Assembly (NCBI GenBank): GCA_910578845.1
Contig: CAJTSL010000003.1
Span: 1 to 31,902, forward strand
DNA from: an uncultured Lachnospiraceae bacterium
GTDB lineage: Bacteria; Bacillota; Clostridia; Lachnospirales; Lachnospiraceae
Reading direction: 5' to 3'
DNA length: 31,902 nt
A program made the position numbers and the translations under genes. Below the pieces are notes generated by a model. That model saw nothing but the letters and a program-made list of their open reading frames with translations. It did not search any database and was not told where the DNA came from. This document shows, one piece after another, positions 1-8,364 of this stretch. The number at the start of each line of letters is the position of its first letter. Positions within the stretch are counted from its first letter, which is position 1.

Positions 1-4
1 GGGT

Positions 5-877
5 ATGAGTTGGTTTCAGGTCAGAACAGACTTGGCGTTAGAAGCCAGAGAAAGTATTGACGGGAAAGTAAACGAAGTTCATGGAATAAAAGTGGAAGAA
101 GATTATGACAAGGATAGCGACGTGCATATTACAAAAGTCATGATAGAAACCAAGAACGGCGCGCGCGCCATGGGAAAACCAATGGGTACGTACGTGACAT
201 TGGAGGCGCCAGCAATGATTGAACCGGAGGATGATTATCATCAGGAAATTTCCGATATTCTGGCGAGAGAGATTAAGAGCCTTTTAGCAGAGCCGGAAGA
301 AGAAAAATCAATTCTGGTCGTTGGCCTTGGGAACCGTGACGTCACGGCGGATTCTCTCGGACCTAATGTCGTTGATAATCTTTTCATTAATAGACATATC
401 GTGATGGAATATGGAAAAGTAGCGTATAACCGGACGAAAATGCATATGGTCAGCAGTCTTGTCCCAGGAGTCATGGCGAAGACCGGAATGGAATCGGCTG
501 AAATCATAAAGGGTGTTATTGAACAGACCGGACCGGATCAGGTAATCGTGATCGATGCATTGGCGGCAAGGTCAACCAAGCGCTTAAACCGCACGATCCA
601 GATTACGAACACGGGCATCCATCCGGGCTCTGGCGTAGGGAACCATAGAAACGCCTTGACAAAGGAAAGCTTGGAAGTGCCGGTCCTTGCAATTGGCGTG
701 CCGACGGTAGTGGATGCGGCGACGATTGTGGGAGATGCCATTGGAGAATATCCGAGCGCGCTTTCAGAATTGAATAATATGTATGTAACAAGTAAAGATG
801 TGGATTTCCAAATCCAACAGATCAGCCACATTCTCTGTGATGCGCTAAACAAGGCGTTAGACATCTCAGTATCATGA
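5..877 (+). CDS. gpr: GPR endopeptidase, germination protease for small acid-soluble spore proteins
   Basis: This protease (family A25) degrades the DNA-protecting small acid-soluble proteins when spores germinate. The 290-residue product opens with FQVRTDLALEARE, which matches the start of the mature family enzyme. Further conserved blocks are VVGLGNRDVTADSLGP (about residues 105-120) and VIDALAARS followed by NTGIHPGSGVGNHR (about 182-215). Asp112 and Asp184 lie where the family places its catalytic aspartates, judging by motif only. Bacillus GPR is about 370 residues, so this is a short form with almost no propeptide before the RTDLA block. Only four bases precede the ATG, so the start cannot be proven: the frame is open to the window edge and the gene may begin further upstream. 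spoIIP follows directly, the same neighbour as in Bacillus subtilis. Confidence 0.93.
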   Translation: MSWFQVRTDLALEARESIDGKVNEVHGIKVEEDYDKDSDVHITKVMIETKNGARAMGKPMGTYVTLEAPAMIEPEDDYHQEISDILAREIKSLLAEPEEEKSILVVGLGNRDVTADSLGPNVVDNLFINRHIVMEYGKVAYNRTKMHMVSSLVPGVMAKTGMESAEIIKGVIEQTGPDQVIVIDALAARSTKRLNRTIQITNTGIHPGSGVGNHRNALTKESLEVPVLAIGVPTVVDAATIVGDAIGEYPSALSELNNMYVTSKDVDFQIQQISHILCDALNKALDISVS

Positions 878-908
878 GAAGCAATATGTCCCGCATATAA
901 TAGACAAT

Positions 909-960
909 GGGCATCCTGGTGTGGCATACGATAGGCATACGCCAGTAAGGTTTGATGCCC
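909..960 (+). other. Inverted repeat (two-tier hairpin) between gpr and spoIIP
   Basis: GGGCATC (909-915) pairs with GATGCCC (954-960). Directly inside, CTGGTGT (916-922) pairs with ACGCCAG (939-945) with one G-T wobble, leaving a one-sided 8-base bulge. The apical loop holds a direct repeat GGCATACG. There is no T-run, so this is not an ordinary terminator. It ends 14 bases before the spoIIP ATG and could affect its translation or mRNA stability. The function is unknown. Confidence 0.4.
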
Positions 961-974
961 GGATGGGATGAAAC

Positions 975-2339
975 ATGTACATGAAAAAAAGACGGTTGCC
1001 TGTTAACGTAAATAATGAGATTCATATCGGGCGCGGCATCCTGCGGATTCTGCTCTTTGTTTTGTGCTTTATAGCGGGAGCAGCTATTTTGCAGGAGCTT
1101 TATGAGGATTCTCGTACAAGGGAAAAGGGCAAAGATAATACATTGCAGACGTGGGCTGAACAGGCGATTTTAAATGTGTGGTTACCGGGCCTTAGCGTAT
1201 GGCAGGGCGAGGCGGCTGCCTACGATTACAATCCGCTTGACCGTTTTGTTTTGGCAAATTTCCCGGTATTGCTCTATAGCATGGAGCAGCCGCCTGTCGA
1301 TGATAGACAGGCATTGAAAGAGAGCGATTATGAAGATTTGCTTTTGCTGGAAGGCTCTGACGAGGATAAAAAAGGGATTGTTGACGGTTCGCTGGAATAT
1401 GGGGAGGATGCCATTCATTTAGATAAGAGCCTGGAAGAGGCTTTTCTTGCCGAGAATGGTTTGCTTCTTGAAAACCAGATAGCAGGGCAAGAAGAGATAG
1501 CAGAAGAATATGATGTGCCAGACGAGAGGGAAACTGTATTCCATGAAGTGGAAGAGCCGGTCTATCGATATCAATGGGGGGAGCTGCAAAGCTATGAAGC
1601 TTTGGTAAAGGCTTTCTACGCGATAGATTCGTCAACGGTAGCAGGCACTGAGCTTTTAGATACGCAGAAGCTTTTATCTAAGGATATGCGGATGCAGGGC
1701 AGTAACGATCAGCCACAGATCTTAATCTATCACACGCATTCTCAGGAGGGGTTTGTAGATTCCATCCCGGGAGATGAGTCTACGACCATTGTAGGCGCGG
1801 GAGAGAAGCTGGCGCAGGTATTACGGGAACAGTATGGGTATAATGTCATACATCATACGGTAAGCTATGATAAGGAAGCGAGGGATTATGCCTATAGCAA
1901 CGCGTTGCCGGAAATTGAGAAACTGCTTGCAGAGAATCCGTCCATTGAGGTAGTGATCGATTTACATAGGGATGAGATGCCCGCAGACAGGAGGCTGGTC
2001 GTAGAGCTACAGGGCAGGCCTACTGCGCAGTTTATGTTCTTTAATGGGCTTAGCAGAAGCGCTAAGAGCGGTGCGATCGACTATTTGGAAAATCCTAATC
2101 TGGACGATAATTTAGCGTTCTCATTCCAGATGCAGACGGCGAGCAATGAATATTATCCGGGGCTTGCCAGAAGAGTTTATTTGAAAGCATATCGTTATAA
2201 TATGCATGTTTGTCCGAAAACATTGCTCATAGAGCTGGGGGCGCAGAATAATACATTAGAAGAGATTCTGAATGCCATTGACCCGCTGGCGCATATCCTG
2301 CATTTGGTATTGGCGGGAGAGGAGCCGGACCTGAATTGA
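975..2339 (+). CDS. spoIIP: Stage II sporulation protein P, peptidoglycan hydrolase for engulfment
   Basis: SpoIIP is a zinc-dependent amidase/endopeptidase that works with SpoIID and SpoIIM to thin septal peptidoglycan and drive engulfment of the forespore. The 454-residue protein has one N-terminal membrane segment (about residues 21-42) and then an acidic, low-complexity linker (about 105-200). The C-terminal SpoIIP/amidase domain begins near 245. Visible signatures are ILIYHTHSQEGF with candidate zinc ligand His253, VVIDLHRDE with His331, and TLLIELGAQNN with Glu420. The active part is therefore expected outside the membrane, in the intermembrane space between mother cell and forespore. 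The ATG at 975 gives the only start with the transmembrane helix correctly placed; a second ATG at 981 would serve equally. It lies 97 bases after gpr, as in other spore formers. Confidence 0.93.
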   Translation: MYMKKRRLPVNVNNEIHIGRGILRILLFVLCFIAGAAILQELYEDSRTREKGKDNTLQTWAEQAILNVWLPGLSVWQGEAAAYDYNPLDRFVLANFPVLLYSMEQPPVDDRQALKESDYEDLLLLEGSDEDKKGIVDGSLEYGEDAIHLDKSLEEAFLAENGLLLENQIAGQEEIAEEYDVPDERETVFHEVEEPVYRYQWGELQSYEALVKAFYAIDSSTVAGTELLDTQKLLSKDMRMQGSNDQPQILIYHTHSQEGFVDSIPGDESTTIVGAGEKLAQVLREQYGYNVIHHTVSYDKEARDYAYSNALPEIEKLLAENPSIEVVIDLHRDEMPADRRLVVELQGRPTAQFMFFNGLSRSAKSGAIDYLENPNLDDNLAFSFQMQTASNEYYPGLARRVYLKAYRYNMHVCPKTLLIELGAQNNTLEEILNAIDPLAHILHLVLAGEEPDLN

Positions 2340-2366
2340 TCCGTTTGGGTTATGGATTTTGTTTTA

Positions 2367-2395
2367 TAGACATTACCGGAAGAATTTGCTATACT
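2367..2395 (+). promoter_or_regulatory. Sigma-A-like promoter for lepA-hemW
   Basis: TAGACA (2367-2372) and TATACT (2390-2395) are separated by exactly 17 bases, each one base off consensus. The site is about 40 bases upstream of the lepA ATG at 2436, so a short leader would result. Confidence 0.6.
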
Positions 2396-2435
2396 GATGC
2401 TACATGAAAATTGTATAGAAAGGCATGAAAACCGT

Positions 2436-4250
2436 ATGGCAATAATAGAACAGAGCAGAATCAGGAATTTTTGTATCGTAGCGCATATCGACCATGGGAA
2501 ATCTACATTAGCAGACAGGATCATAGAAAAGACCGGTTTGCTGACAAGCAGGGAGATGCAGGCGCAGGTACTTGACAATATGGAGTTAGAGAGAGAGCGG
2601 GGGATTACGATCAAAGCGCAGACCGTCCGTATCATTTATCAGGCGAAGGACGGACAAGAGTATATATTTAATTTGATCGATACGCCCGGACATGTGGATT
2701 TTAACTATGAGGTCAGCAGGAGCCTTGCTGCGTGCGACGGCGCCATTCTTGTGGTAGATGCCGCACAGGGCATAGAAGCACAGACATTGGCGAATGTTTA
2801 CCTTGCGCTTGACCATGACCTGGATGTCTTCCCGGTTATCAATAAGATTGATTTGCCCAGCGCAGATCCCGAGCGTGTCAAGAATGAGATAGAAGACGTA
2901 ATTGGCTTAGAGGCGCACGATGCGCCATTGATATCTGCGAAAAACGGGATTGGCATTGAGGAAGTGCTAGAAGCGATCGTAGAGAAGATCCCTGCCCCGA
3001 AAGGAAACCCGGACAACCCTTTGCAGGCGCTCATCTTCGATTCTATTTATGATTCCTATAAAGGCGTGATCGTATTCTGCCGTATCATGGAAGGGCGCGT
3101 ACGGAAAGGCACGAATATAAAGATGATGGCGACCGGAGCGAAAGCGGAAGTCGTTGAGGTCGGATATTTTGGGGCAGGACAGTTTATCCCCTGTGAAGAG
3201 CTTTCGGCAGGCATGGTAGGCTATCTGACGGCATCGATCAAGAATGTCAAGGACACGGCGGTAGGAGATACCATAACAGATGTTACCAATCCATGTAAAG
3301 AGCCTCTGCCCGGTTACAAGAAAGTAAACTCCATGGTGTATTGTGGCATGTATCCCGCGGATGGCGCCAAATATCCGGATTTGAGGGATGCACTGGAGAA
3401 ATTAAAGCTTAACGATGCTTCGCTCAATTATGAGCCGGAGACTTCCATAGCGCTTGGCTTTGGCTTCCGTTGTGGTTTCTTAGGCCTTTTACACTTAGAG
3501 ATCATACAGGAGCGCTTAGAGAGGGAGTATAATCTGGATTTAGTGACGACAGCGCCCGGTGTCGTATATCGTGTGCATCGGACGAACGGAGAAGTGATGG
3601 AGCTGACAAATCCTTCGAATCTGCCGGATCCTTCGGAAATCGAGTTTATGGAAGAGCCGATTGTGAGTGCGGAGATCATGGTAACGTCGGAGTTTATCGG
3701 GCCGATCATGCAGCTTTGCCAGGAGAGGCGGGGACGGTATGTCAGCACGGAGTATATAGAAGCGTCCAGAGCTTTGTTAAAATACGATTTACCTTTAAAT
3801 GAGATCATATACGATTTCTTTGATGCGTTAAAATCCCGTTCCAGGGGATATGCTTCTTTTGACTATGAGATAAAGGGCTATGAGGAATCGAAACTGGTGA
3901 AGCTAGATATCCTGATTAACCATGAAGAGGTGGACGCTCTTTCTTTCATTGTCCATGCAGACAGTGCATATGAAAGAGGCAGGAAAATGTGCGAGAAGCT
4001 GAAAGAGGAAATCCCCAGGCATTTATTTGAAATCCCTGTGCAGGCAGCCGTTGGAGGGAAGATCATTGCCAGAGAGACAGTGAAAGCAATGCGCAAAGAT
4101 GTGCTTGCGAAATGTTATGGCGGTGACATTACCCGTAAGAAGAAACTGCTAGAAAAGCAGAAAGAGGGCAAGAAGCGGATGAGGCAGGTAGGGAATGTTG
4201 AAATCCCGCAGAGTGCTTTTATGAGCGTGCTCAAGCTTGATGAGAACTAA
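2436..4250 (+). CDS. lepA: Elongation factor 4 (LepA), ribosome-bound GTPase
   Basis: LepA/EF4 is a translational GTPase that binds the ribosome and affects back-translocation or initiation under stress. The protein shows all main G motifs: AHIDHGKST (P-loop), the switch region around RERGITIKAQTV, DTPGH and NKID. The LepA-specific C-terminal domain follows, ending with the conserved block GGDITRKKKLLEKQKEGKKR. I chose the ATG at 2436 because the family start reads SRIRNFCIVAHIDHGKST shortly after the initiator methionine. That gives 604 residues, the usual size. The longer frame from 2397 would add 13 unconserved residues. GAAAGG about 13 bases upstream is a modest ribosome binding site. hemW follows after 28 bases, so the two are probably co-transcribed. 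Confidence 0.96.
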   Translation: MAIIEQSRIRNFCIVAHIDHGKSTLADRIIEKTGLLTSREMQAQVLDNMELERERGITIKAQTVRIIYQAKDGQEYIFNLIDTPGHVDFNYEVSRSLAACDGAILVVDAAQGIEAQTLANVYLALDHDLDVFPVINKIDLPSADPERVKNEIEDVIGLEAHDAPLISAKNGIGIEEVLEAIVEKIPAPKGNPDNPLQALIFDSIYDSYKGVIVFCRIMEGRVRKGTNIKMMATGAKAEVVEVGYFGAGQFIPCEELSAGMVGYLTASIKNVKDTAVGDTITDVTNPCKEPLPGYKKVNSMVYCGMYPADGAKYPDLRDALEKLKLNDASLNYEPETSIALGFGFRCGFLGLLHLEIIQERLEREYNLDLVTTAPGVVYRVHRTNGEVMELTNPSNLPDPSEIEFMEEPIVSAEIMVTSEFIGPIMQLCQERRGRYVSTEYIEASRALLKYDLPLNEIIYDFFDALKSRSRGYASFDYEIKGYEESKLVKLDILINHEEVDALSFIVHADSAYERGRKMCEKLKEEIPRHLFEIPVQAAVGGKIIARETVKAMRKDVLAKCYGGDITRKKKLLEKQKEGKKRMRQVGNVEIPQSAFMSVLKLDEN

Positions 4251-4278
4251 AAGAAAAGATATAGAAAGAGAGGGCTTG

Positions 4279-5457
4279 ATGCGCCGTTTAAGTATTTATC
4301 TCCATATTCCGTTCTGTGTGAGGAAGTGTCGGTATTGTGATTTCCTGTCCTATCCGGCAGGTGAGGAAGAACAGGAGACGTATCTGTCGCTGCTGCTTAC
4401 AGAAATAGAACAACAATCGTTTTTTTATAAAGAGCATCAGGTCATATCTGTTTTTATCGGGGGCGGTACGCCGTCCATATTGAAATTAAATGCAATCGAA
4501 ACATTGCTTGAAAAATTAAAACAAAATTTTACTTTTACAGAAACCCCTGAAATTACGATAGAAGTGAACCCGGGAACGGTCACAAAGGAAAAGCTGGCCT
4601 CTTATCTGCGCGCAGGGATTAACCGTCTGAGCATCGGCCTTCAGAGCGCAAGCGACGAGGAGTTGACGATGCTGGGAAGGATCCATGATTACGCGGCGTT
4701 TTGTCACACGTATGAGATGGCGAGAGAGGTTGGGTTCCAGAACATCAATGTAGATTTGATGTCGGCGATCCCAGGACAGACGCTTGCGTCTTATCAGGAG
4801 ACTTTGCAGAAGGTTCTGGCGCTTGCGCCGGAACATATTTCGGCGTATAGCCTTATCTTAGAGGAAGGCACTTGGTTTTATGAACACAAAGAGCAGCTTC
4901 CTTTTCTATCGGAGGAAGAGGACAGGATGTTATATGAGCTGACAGGCTCACAGCTCGCCGCTCATGGCTATCATCGCTATGAGATATCCAATTATGCCAA
5001 GGACGGTTATGAATGCATTCATAACAAAGTTTATTGGCAGCGTGGCGATTATGTAGGATTTGGCATGGGCGCTGCGTCCATGGTGGAGGATATCCGCTGG
5101 AATAACAAACGTGATTTTAAGGAATATGCCTTGGCGGTGCAGACATTTTCTATTAGGAAAGATATGATAGAAGGCATGCAGGCATCGCGTTCTCGCCTCG
5201 GTGAGAACATACAATATCTGACAGTGGGAGAACAGATGGAAGAATTCATGTTCCTGGGGCTGCGCCTTACCGCAGGAATAGAAAAGGCTGCTTTTTATTG
5301 GAAATTTGGCGTCTCCATAGAGAGCGTCTACGGAGAGGTTCTTGCGCAGTTAGAGAAAGACGGCCTGCTTATGATAGATGATTATGTGCGTCTGACGCCT
5401 TTGGGGATGGATATCAGTAACTATGTCATGGGACAGTTCCTGATTTTTTCATGTTGA
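4279..5457 (+). CDS. hemW: HemW-type radical SAM protein (heme chaperone, formerly HemN-like)
   Basis: This is a radical S-adenosylmethionine protein. In characterised relatives HemW binds heme and delivers it to target proteins; it is not the true oxygen-independent coproporphyrinogen oxidase. The 392-residue product carries the [4Fe-4S] motif FCVRKCRYCDF near its start (Cys13, Cys17, Cys20), followed by GGGTPS and the typical NRLSIGLQSASDEEL block. I placed the start at ATG 4279 because AGAGAGGG lies five bases upstream and the family begins with this short stretch before YLHIPFC. The frame could open earlier at TTG 4237, inside lepA, but those residues look unlike the family. The stop codon overlaps the -35 hexamer of the following promoter. 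Confidence 0.92.
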   Translation: MRRLSIYLHIPFCVRKCRYCDFLSYPAGEEEQETYLSLLLTEIEQQSFFYKEHQVISVFIGGGTPSILKLNAIETLLEKLKQNFTFTETPEITIEVNPGTVTKEKLASYLRAGINRLSIGLQSASDEELTMLGRIHDYAAFCHTYEMAREVGFQNINVDLMSAIPGQTLASYQETLQKVLALAPEHISAYSLILEEGTWFYEHKEQLPFLSEEEDRMLYELTGSQLAAHGYHRYEISNYAKDGYECIHNKVYWQRGDYVGFGMGAASMVEDIRWNNKRDFKEYALAVQTFSIRKDMIEGMQASRSRLGENIQYLTVGEQMEEFMFLGLRLTAGIEKAAFYWKFGVSIESVYGEVLAQLEKDGLLMIDDYVRLTPLGMDISNYVMGQFLIFSC

Positions 5458-5482
5458 ACTTTTTTCGATAAATTTGTATAAT
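5454..5482 (+). promoter_or_regulatory. Strong sigma-A-like promoter upstream of sigK
   Basis: TTGAAC (5454-5459), a 17-base spacer and a perfect TATAAT (5477-5482). The -35 hexamer overlaps the hemW stop codon. The expected leader is about 105 bases, reaching the sigma factor start at 5595. A housekeeping-type promoter is unexpected in front of a late mother-cell sigma gene. Confidence 0.7.
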
Positions 5483-5594
5483 TATTCTAGTGAAAGTATG
5501 CCATCTGCAAAATAGGACACTTTTATTTGTGTGGAAAGGCACTTGCAATGTCCCGAAGTCATAGAATAGAGTAAATGGACTTTGGGGGCTTCTT

Positions 5595-6224
5595 TTGAAA
5601 ACATTTAAGCAACCGCTGACGGCGAAAGAAGAAGCCGCATATCTTCGCCAGTTGAAGGAAGGAAGCAGCGGGCAAAAGCAGAATGCCAAAGAGATCTTAG
5701 TGGAGCGCAACCTTCGCCTGGTAGCACATATTGCCAAAAAGTATCAAAATGTAGATGAGGATATGGAAGACCTGATTTCGACGGGAACGATCGGGCTGAT
5801 CAAAGCGATTGATTCTTTTGATGCGGGGAAAGGCAAACTTAGCACATATGCTTCACGGTGTATTGATAATGAATTATTAATGCTGTTGCGGGCAAAAAAG
5901 AAAACTTCCAGGGAAGTGTCTCTTTATGAGCCGATTGGAACGGACAGGGAAGGGAATGAAATTAATCTGCTTGATATTATTGAACAGGAGCAGCCTGATG
6001 TAGTAGACCAGATGGAAGTAGAGGAACATTTGAAGCGATTATCCGGCCTTTTAGAAGAGAAGCTGGATCAACGGGAGAAAGAGATCTTGACGCTGCGGTA
6101 TGGATTGACAAATGACAGGGAAGTGACGCAGAGAGAAATCGGGAAAAATCTGGGGATTTCCAGAAGTTATGTGTCGCGTATTGAGAAAAAGGCGTTAGAG
6201 AAATTAAGGGAAGGGTTTGAGTAG
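5595..6224 (+). CDS. sigK: Sporulation sigma factor of the SigK type, without pro-sequence
   Basis: This sigma-70 family factor has region 2 (NLRLVAHIAKKYQN, EDLISTGTIGLIKAIDSF, YASRCIDNELL) and region 4 (REKEILTLRYGL, TQREIGKNLGISRSYVSRIE). From memory, the blocks EVSLYEPIGTDREGNEINL and GISRSYVSRIEKKAL resemble Bacillus SigK more than SigE or SigG. SigK directs late mother-cell genes for coat and cortex. The 209-residue product begins at the QPLT block that follows the pro-sequence in B. subtilis, so no inhibitory pro-peptide is encoded; an in-frame TAG at 5562 closes the frame upstream. Clostridioides difficile SigK also lacks one. The start is TTG with GGGGG six bases upstream. The gene is uninterrupted, with no skin-type insertion. 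It is followed after 26 bases by an HD-domain gene. Confidence 0.85.
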   Translation: MKTFKQPLTAKEEAAYLRQLKEGSSGQKQNAKEILVERNLRLVAHIAKKYQNVDEDMEDLISTGTIGLIKAIDSFDAGKGKLSTYASRCIDNELLMLLRAKKKTSREVSLYEPIGTDREGNEINLLDIIEQEQPDVVDQMEVEEHLKRLSGLLEEKLDQREKEILTLRYGLTNDREVTQREIGKNLGISRSYVSRIEKKALEKLREGFE

Positions 6225-6250
6225 CGATCAGACAGGGGGGATAAAGTCAG

Positions 6251-7432
6251 ATGATCTTTGTGAAAAAGGATGATTTAAAGACAGGAATGCGGCTTGCACG
6301 CCCGATTTATAATAAAAATGGGGTATTGTTGTACGAAAGGAATTCCAGGCTTACGGCACAAGGCATTAACAGTATCAGGAATTTCGGATTAATTGGGATA
6401 TTTGTGTTAGAACCGGCGGAACCTGTTCCGCCAATGACACAGGACGATATTGATTTTGAACGTTTCCAGACCATAAGCGTTTTCTCGATCCAGGAAGAAC
6501 TGAACCGGATTACGCAGACATGGAAATATTCTAAAATACAGACAATCGTAGCAAGTGTTATGAAAAATTATGGGAATTTGAACAGGAAGATAAGCTTTGT
6601 ACAGAATTTGCGCAGCAAGGAAGATTATATTTATAAGCATTCCCTGAATGTCGCGATGCTCTGTGCCATGATGTCGCATATGTTAAGCGTGCCTATGTCA
6701 GAGCAGTCAGATATCGTGACGGCTGCTATTGTCCATGATATCGGAAAGCTTTCGGCAGCAAAATCCCTTATGCACGAGGATTCGTTAGGCAAGGAGGCAC
6801 GGGAGCAGATCCGGAGCGCAGAAATAGCAGGATTTGGATTACTAGAACATGTATTCTCCACAACGCCTAGCGTCAGGCGGATTTGTATGCAGGCGCAGGC
6901 CAATTTGGAGAACTTAGAAAAAGGAAGAGAATCTGATCTGCTAAGAATGGCGATCGGCGCGAAAATATTATCCGTGGCGGAGATCTTCGATACCATGACC
7001 GCAGTACAGTTAGATAAAGATCCCGAGTCAGAAGTTGCGGCTTTTAAATACTTATTGGATAACCCGAAGTTTTTCGACGAGCGCATCGTCAATGCCCTTA
7101 GCCGGTCAATTAATATCTTGATTCCCGGTGTCAGCGTGGAGCTTAATACCGGGGATAGGGCGCTTGTGCTGGTAGAGAATCCGCGGAATATTTTAAAGCC
7201 GTTGCTGCTTACTTTCCATGATAACAGGATTATTGATCTGGGCAACAAGGTTTATGACGGACACGTGGAAATTGTGGACATTATGAAGACAATGGACAAC
7301 CGTTATGTTATGGATACGGCGATGTTGAAACGACAGGGGATTAAGGTGGAAGAGCCTGTTTATGTCGATGTCCCGTCGCAAGCAGGAGACGGGAATGATA
7401 TGGAAGAGGAGTATATTCCCGGAATGTTTTAG
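6251..7432 (+). CDS. HD-GYP-like protein with degenerate active site
   Basis: HD-GYP proteins are usually c-di-GMP phosphodiesterases with a bimetal or trimetal site. The N-terminal part (about residues 1-60) resembles the small beta-rich domain often fused to them (DLKTGMRLARPIYNKNGVLL). The HD core spans about 115-260 and keeps His130 in YKHSLNVA and the HD pair His162-Asp163 in VHDIGKL. The next ligand, usually in an HPxxG motif, is Ala190 (AEIAG). The HH...GYP stretch is replaced by an unrelated MQAQANLENLEKG around 213-225. The protein is therefore probably catalytically impaired and may act as a c-di-GMP or nucleotide sensor or scaffold. About 130 further residues follow the core without a domain I recognise. 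The ATG has GGGGGG upstream. The PilT-like gene follows after 17 bases, suggesting a shared transcript and a linked role. Confidence 0.8.
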   Translation: MIFVKKDDLKTGMRLARPIYNKNGVLLYERNSRLTAQGINSIRNFGLIGIFVLEPAEPVPPMTQDDIDFERFQTISVFSIQEELNRITQTWKYSKIQTIVASVMKNYGNLNRKISFVQNLRSKEDYIYKHSLNVAMLCAMMSHMLSVPMSEQSDIVTAAIVHDIGKLSAAKSLMHEDSLGKEAREQIRSAEIAGFGLLEHVFSTTPSVRRICMQAQANLENLEKGRESDLLRMAIGAKILSVAEIFDTMTAVQLDKDPESEVAAFKYLLDNPKFFDERIVNALSRSINILIPGVSVELNTGDRALVLVENPRNILKPLLLTFHDNRIIDLGNKVYDGHVEIVDIMKTMDNRYVMDTAMLKRQGIKVEEPVYVDVPSQAGDGNDMEEEYIPGMF

Positions 7433-7449
7433 ATAAAGAGGGGCAAGTA

Positions 7450-8355
7450 ATGTCGGTGATTGAAGAAATAATGAAATCTGCGGGAAATGCGAAAGCGTCC
7501 GACGTGCATATTACAGTTGGGGTATCGCCCAAGATGCGCATAAATGGCAATCTGGTGACGATGAGCTTCCCGAAGATGACAGCAAAAGATACATTGGAAA
7601 TCGTGCTTGGCATGATGACGCAGTTACAGCGTGAACGGTTTGAAGAATGGGGAGAGTATGATATGGCTTTTTCCATTGCCGGCGTTGGCCGTTACCGGGT
7701 GCATGCTTATAAACAGAAAGGATACGTTGCGCTGGCTCTGCGCCTGATCCATGCGCAGGTGCCCTCAATTGAAAGCCTTGGGGTACCGGAAGAGGTTGTG
7801 GGGCTATGCGGGAAGAAGAGCGGCATGATCTTGGTCACAGGCGCTTCCGGGAGTGGCAAATCTACAACTTTGGCGGCTATTGTCGATAGAATTAACAGTA
7901 ATAGGGAAGCACATATCATTACGTTGGAAAAGCCGATTGAATATGTCCATCAATCCCGGATGGCAATGATAAACCAGAGGGAGATCGGGACGGATTCCCC
8001 AAGCTATGTTGATGCGCTGCGGGCAGCGTTGCGTGAAGACGCAGATATTATCGTGGTAGATGAGTTAAGTGGCGCAGAGGAGATTGATGCTGCCATGACG
8101 GCAGTGGAGACGGGGCATCTTGTCATTGCAGCGATACAGGCCGGTGACGGGCCGGATACGATGGATCGTCTGATTGATGCTTTTCCGCTTTCCAGGCAGA
8201 AGCAGGTAGGCATCCGGCTTGCGTATGCGATAGAAGCGCTCATTTCCCAGCAAATGCAGCCATCTATTGGCAACAGGCCGCGGACGGCAGAGTTTGATAT
8301 TGTATATGCGGATGATGAGCTCCGTCGCCTGTTACGGGAGAGAAAACGAGTATAG
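7450..8355 (+). CDS. PilT-like secretion/retraction ATPase with altered signature boxes
   Basis: The protein belongs to the PilT/VirB11 type II/IV secretion ATPase superfamily; PilT itself powers retraction of type IV pili. It has the N-terminal SDVHITVG motif, the arginine-containing RYRVHAYKQKG strand and an intact Walker A (GASGSGKST, about 131-139). Other signatures are changed. The Asp box reads ITLEKPIE instead of the usual E-D-P. The Walker B region reads IIVVDELSG, keeping Glu205 but losing the usual RD pair. The His box reads GHLVIAAIQA, so the usual LHT histidine is absent. At 301 residues it is shorter than typical PilT (about 345). No pilin, PilB or PilC gene is in the window. Its role is unknown; it may act with the preceding HD-GYP-like protein. 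The start ATG follows GAGGGG closely. Confidence 0.8.
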   Translation: MSVIEEIMKSAGNAKASDVHITVGVSPKMRINGNLVTMSFPKMTAKDTLEIVLGMMTQLQRERFEEWGEYDMAFSIAGVGRYRVHAYKQKGYVALALRLIHAQVPSIESLGVPEEVVGLCGKKSGMILVTGASGSGKSTTLAAIVDRINSNREAHIITLEKPIEYVHQSRMAMINQREIGTDSPSYVDALRAALREDADIIVVDELSGAEEIDAAMTAVETGHLVIAAIQAGDGPDTMDRLIDAFPLSRQKQVGIRLAYAIEALISQQMQPSIGNRPRTAEFDIVYADDELRRLLRERKRV

Positions 8356-8364
8356 GCCATCAGG

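Noticed and set aside
890..945. Sigma-E or sigma-A promoter for spoIIP (TATAAT at 896, CATACGAT at 925)
   Set aside because: Neither hexamer has a matching -35 at acceptable spacing.
5560..5567. Sigma-E-type -10 (CATAGAAT) before sigK
   Set aside because: One base off the core, but no -35 match at the required distance; the sigma-A-like promoter upstream is far better.
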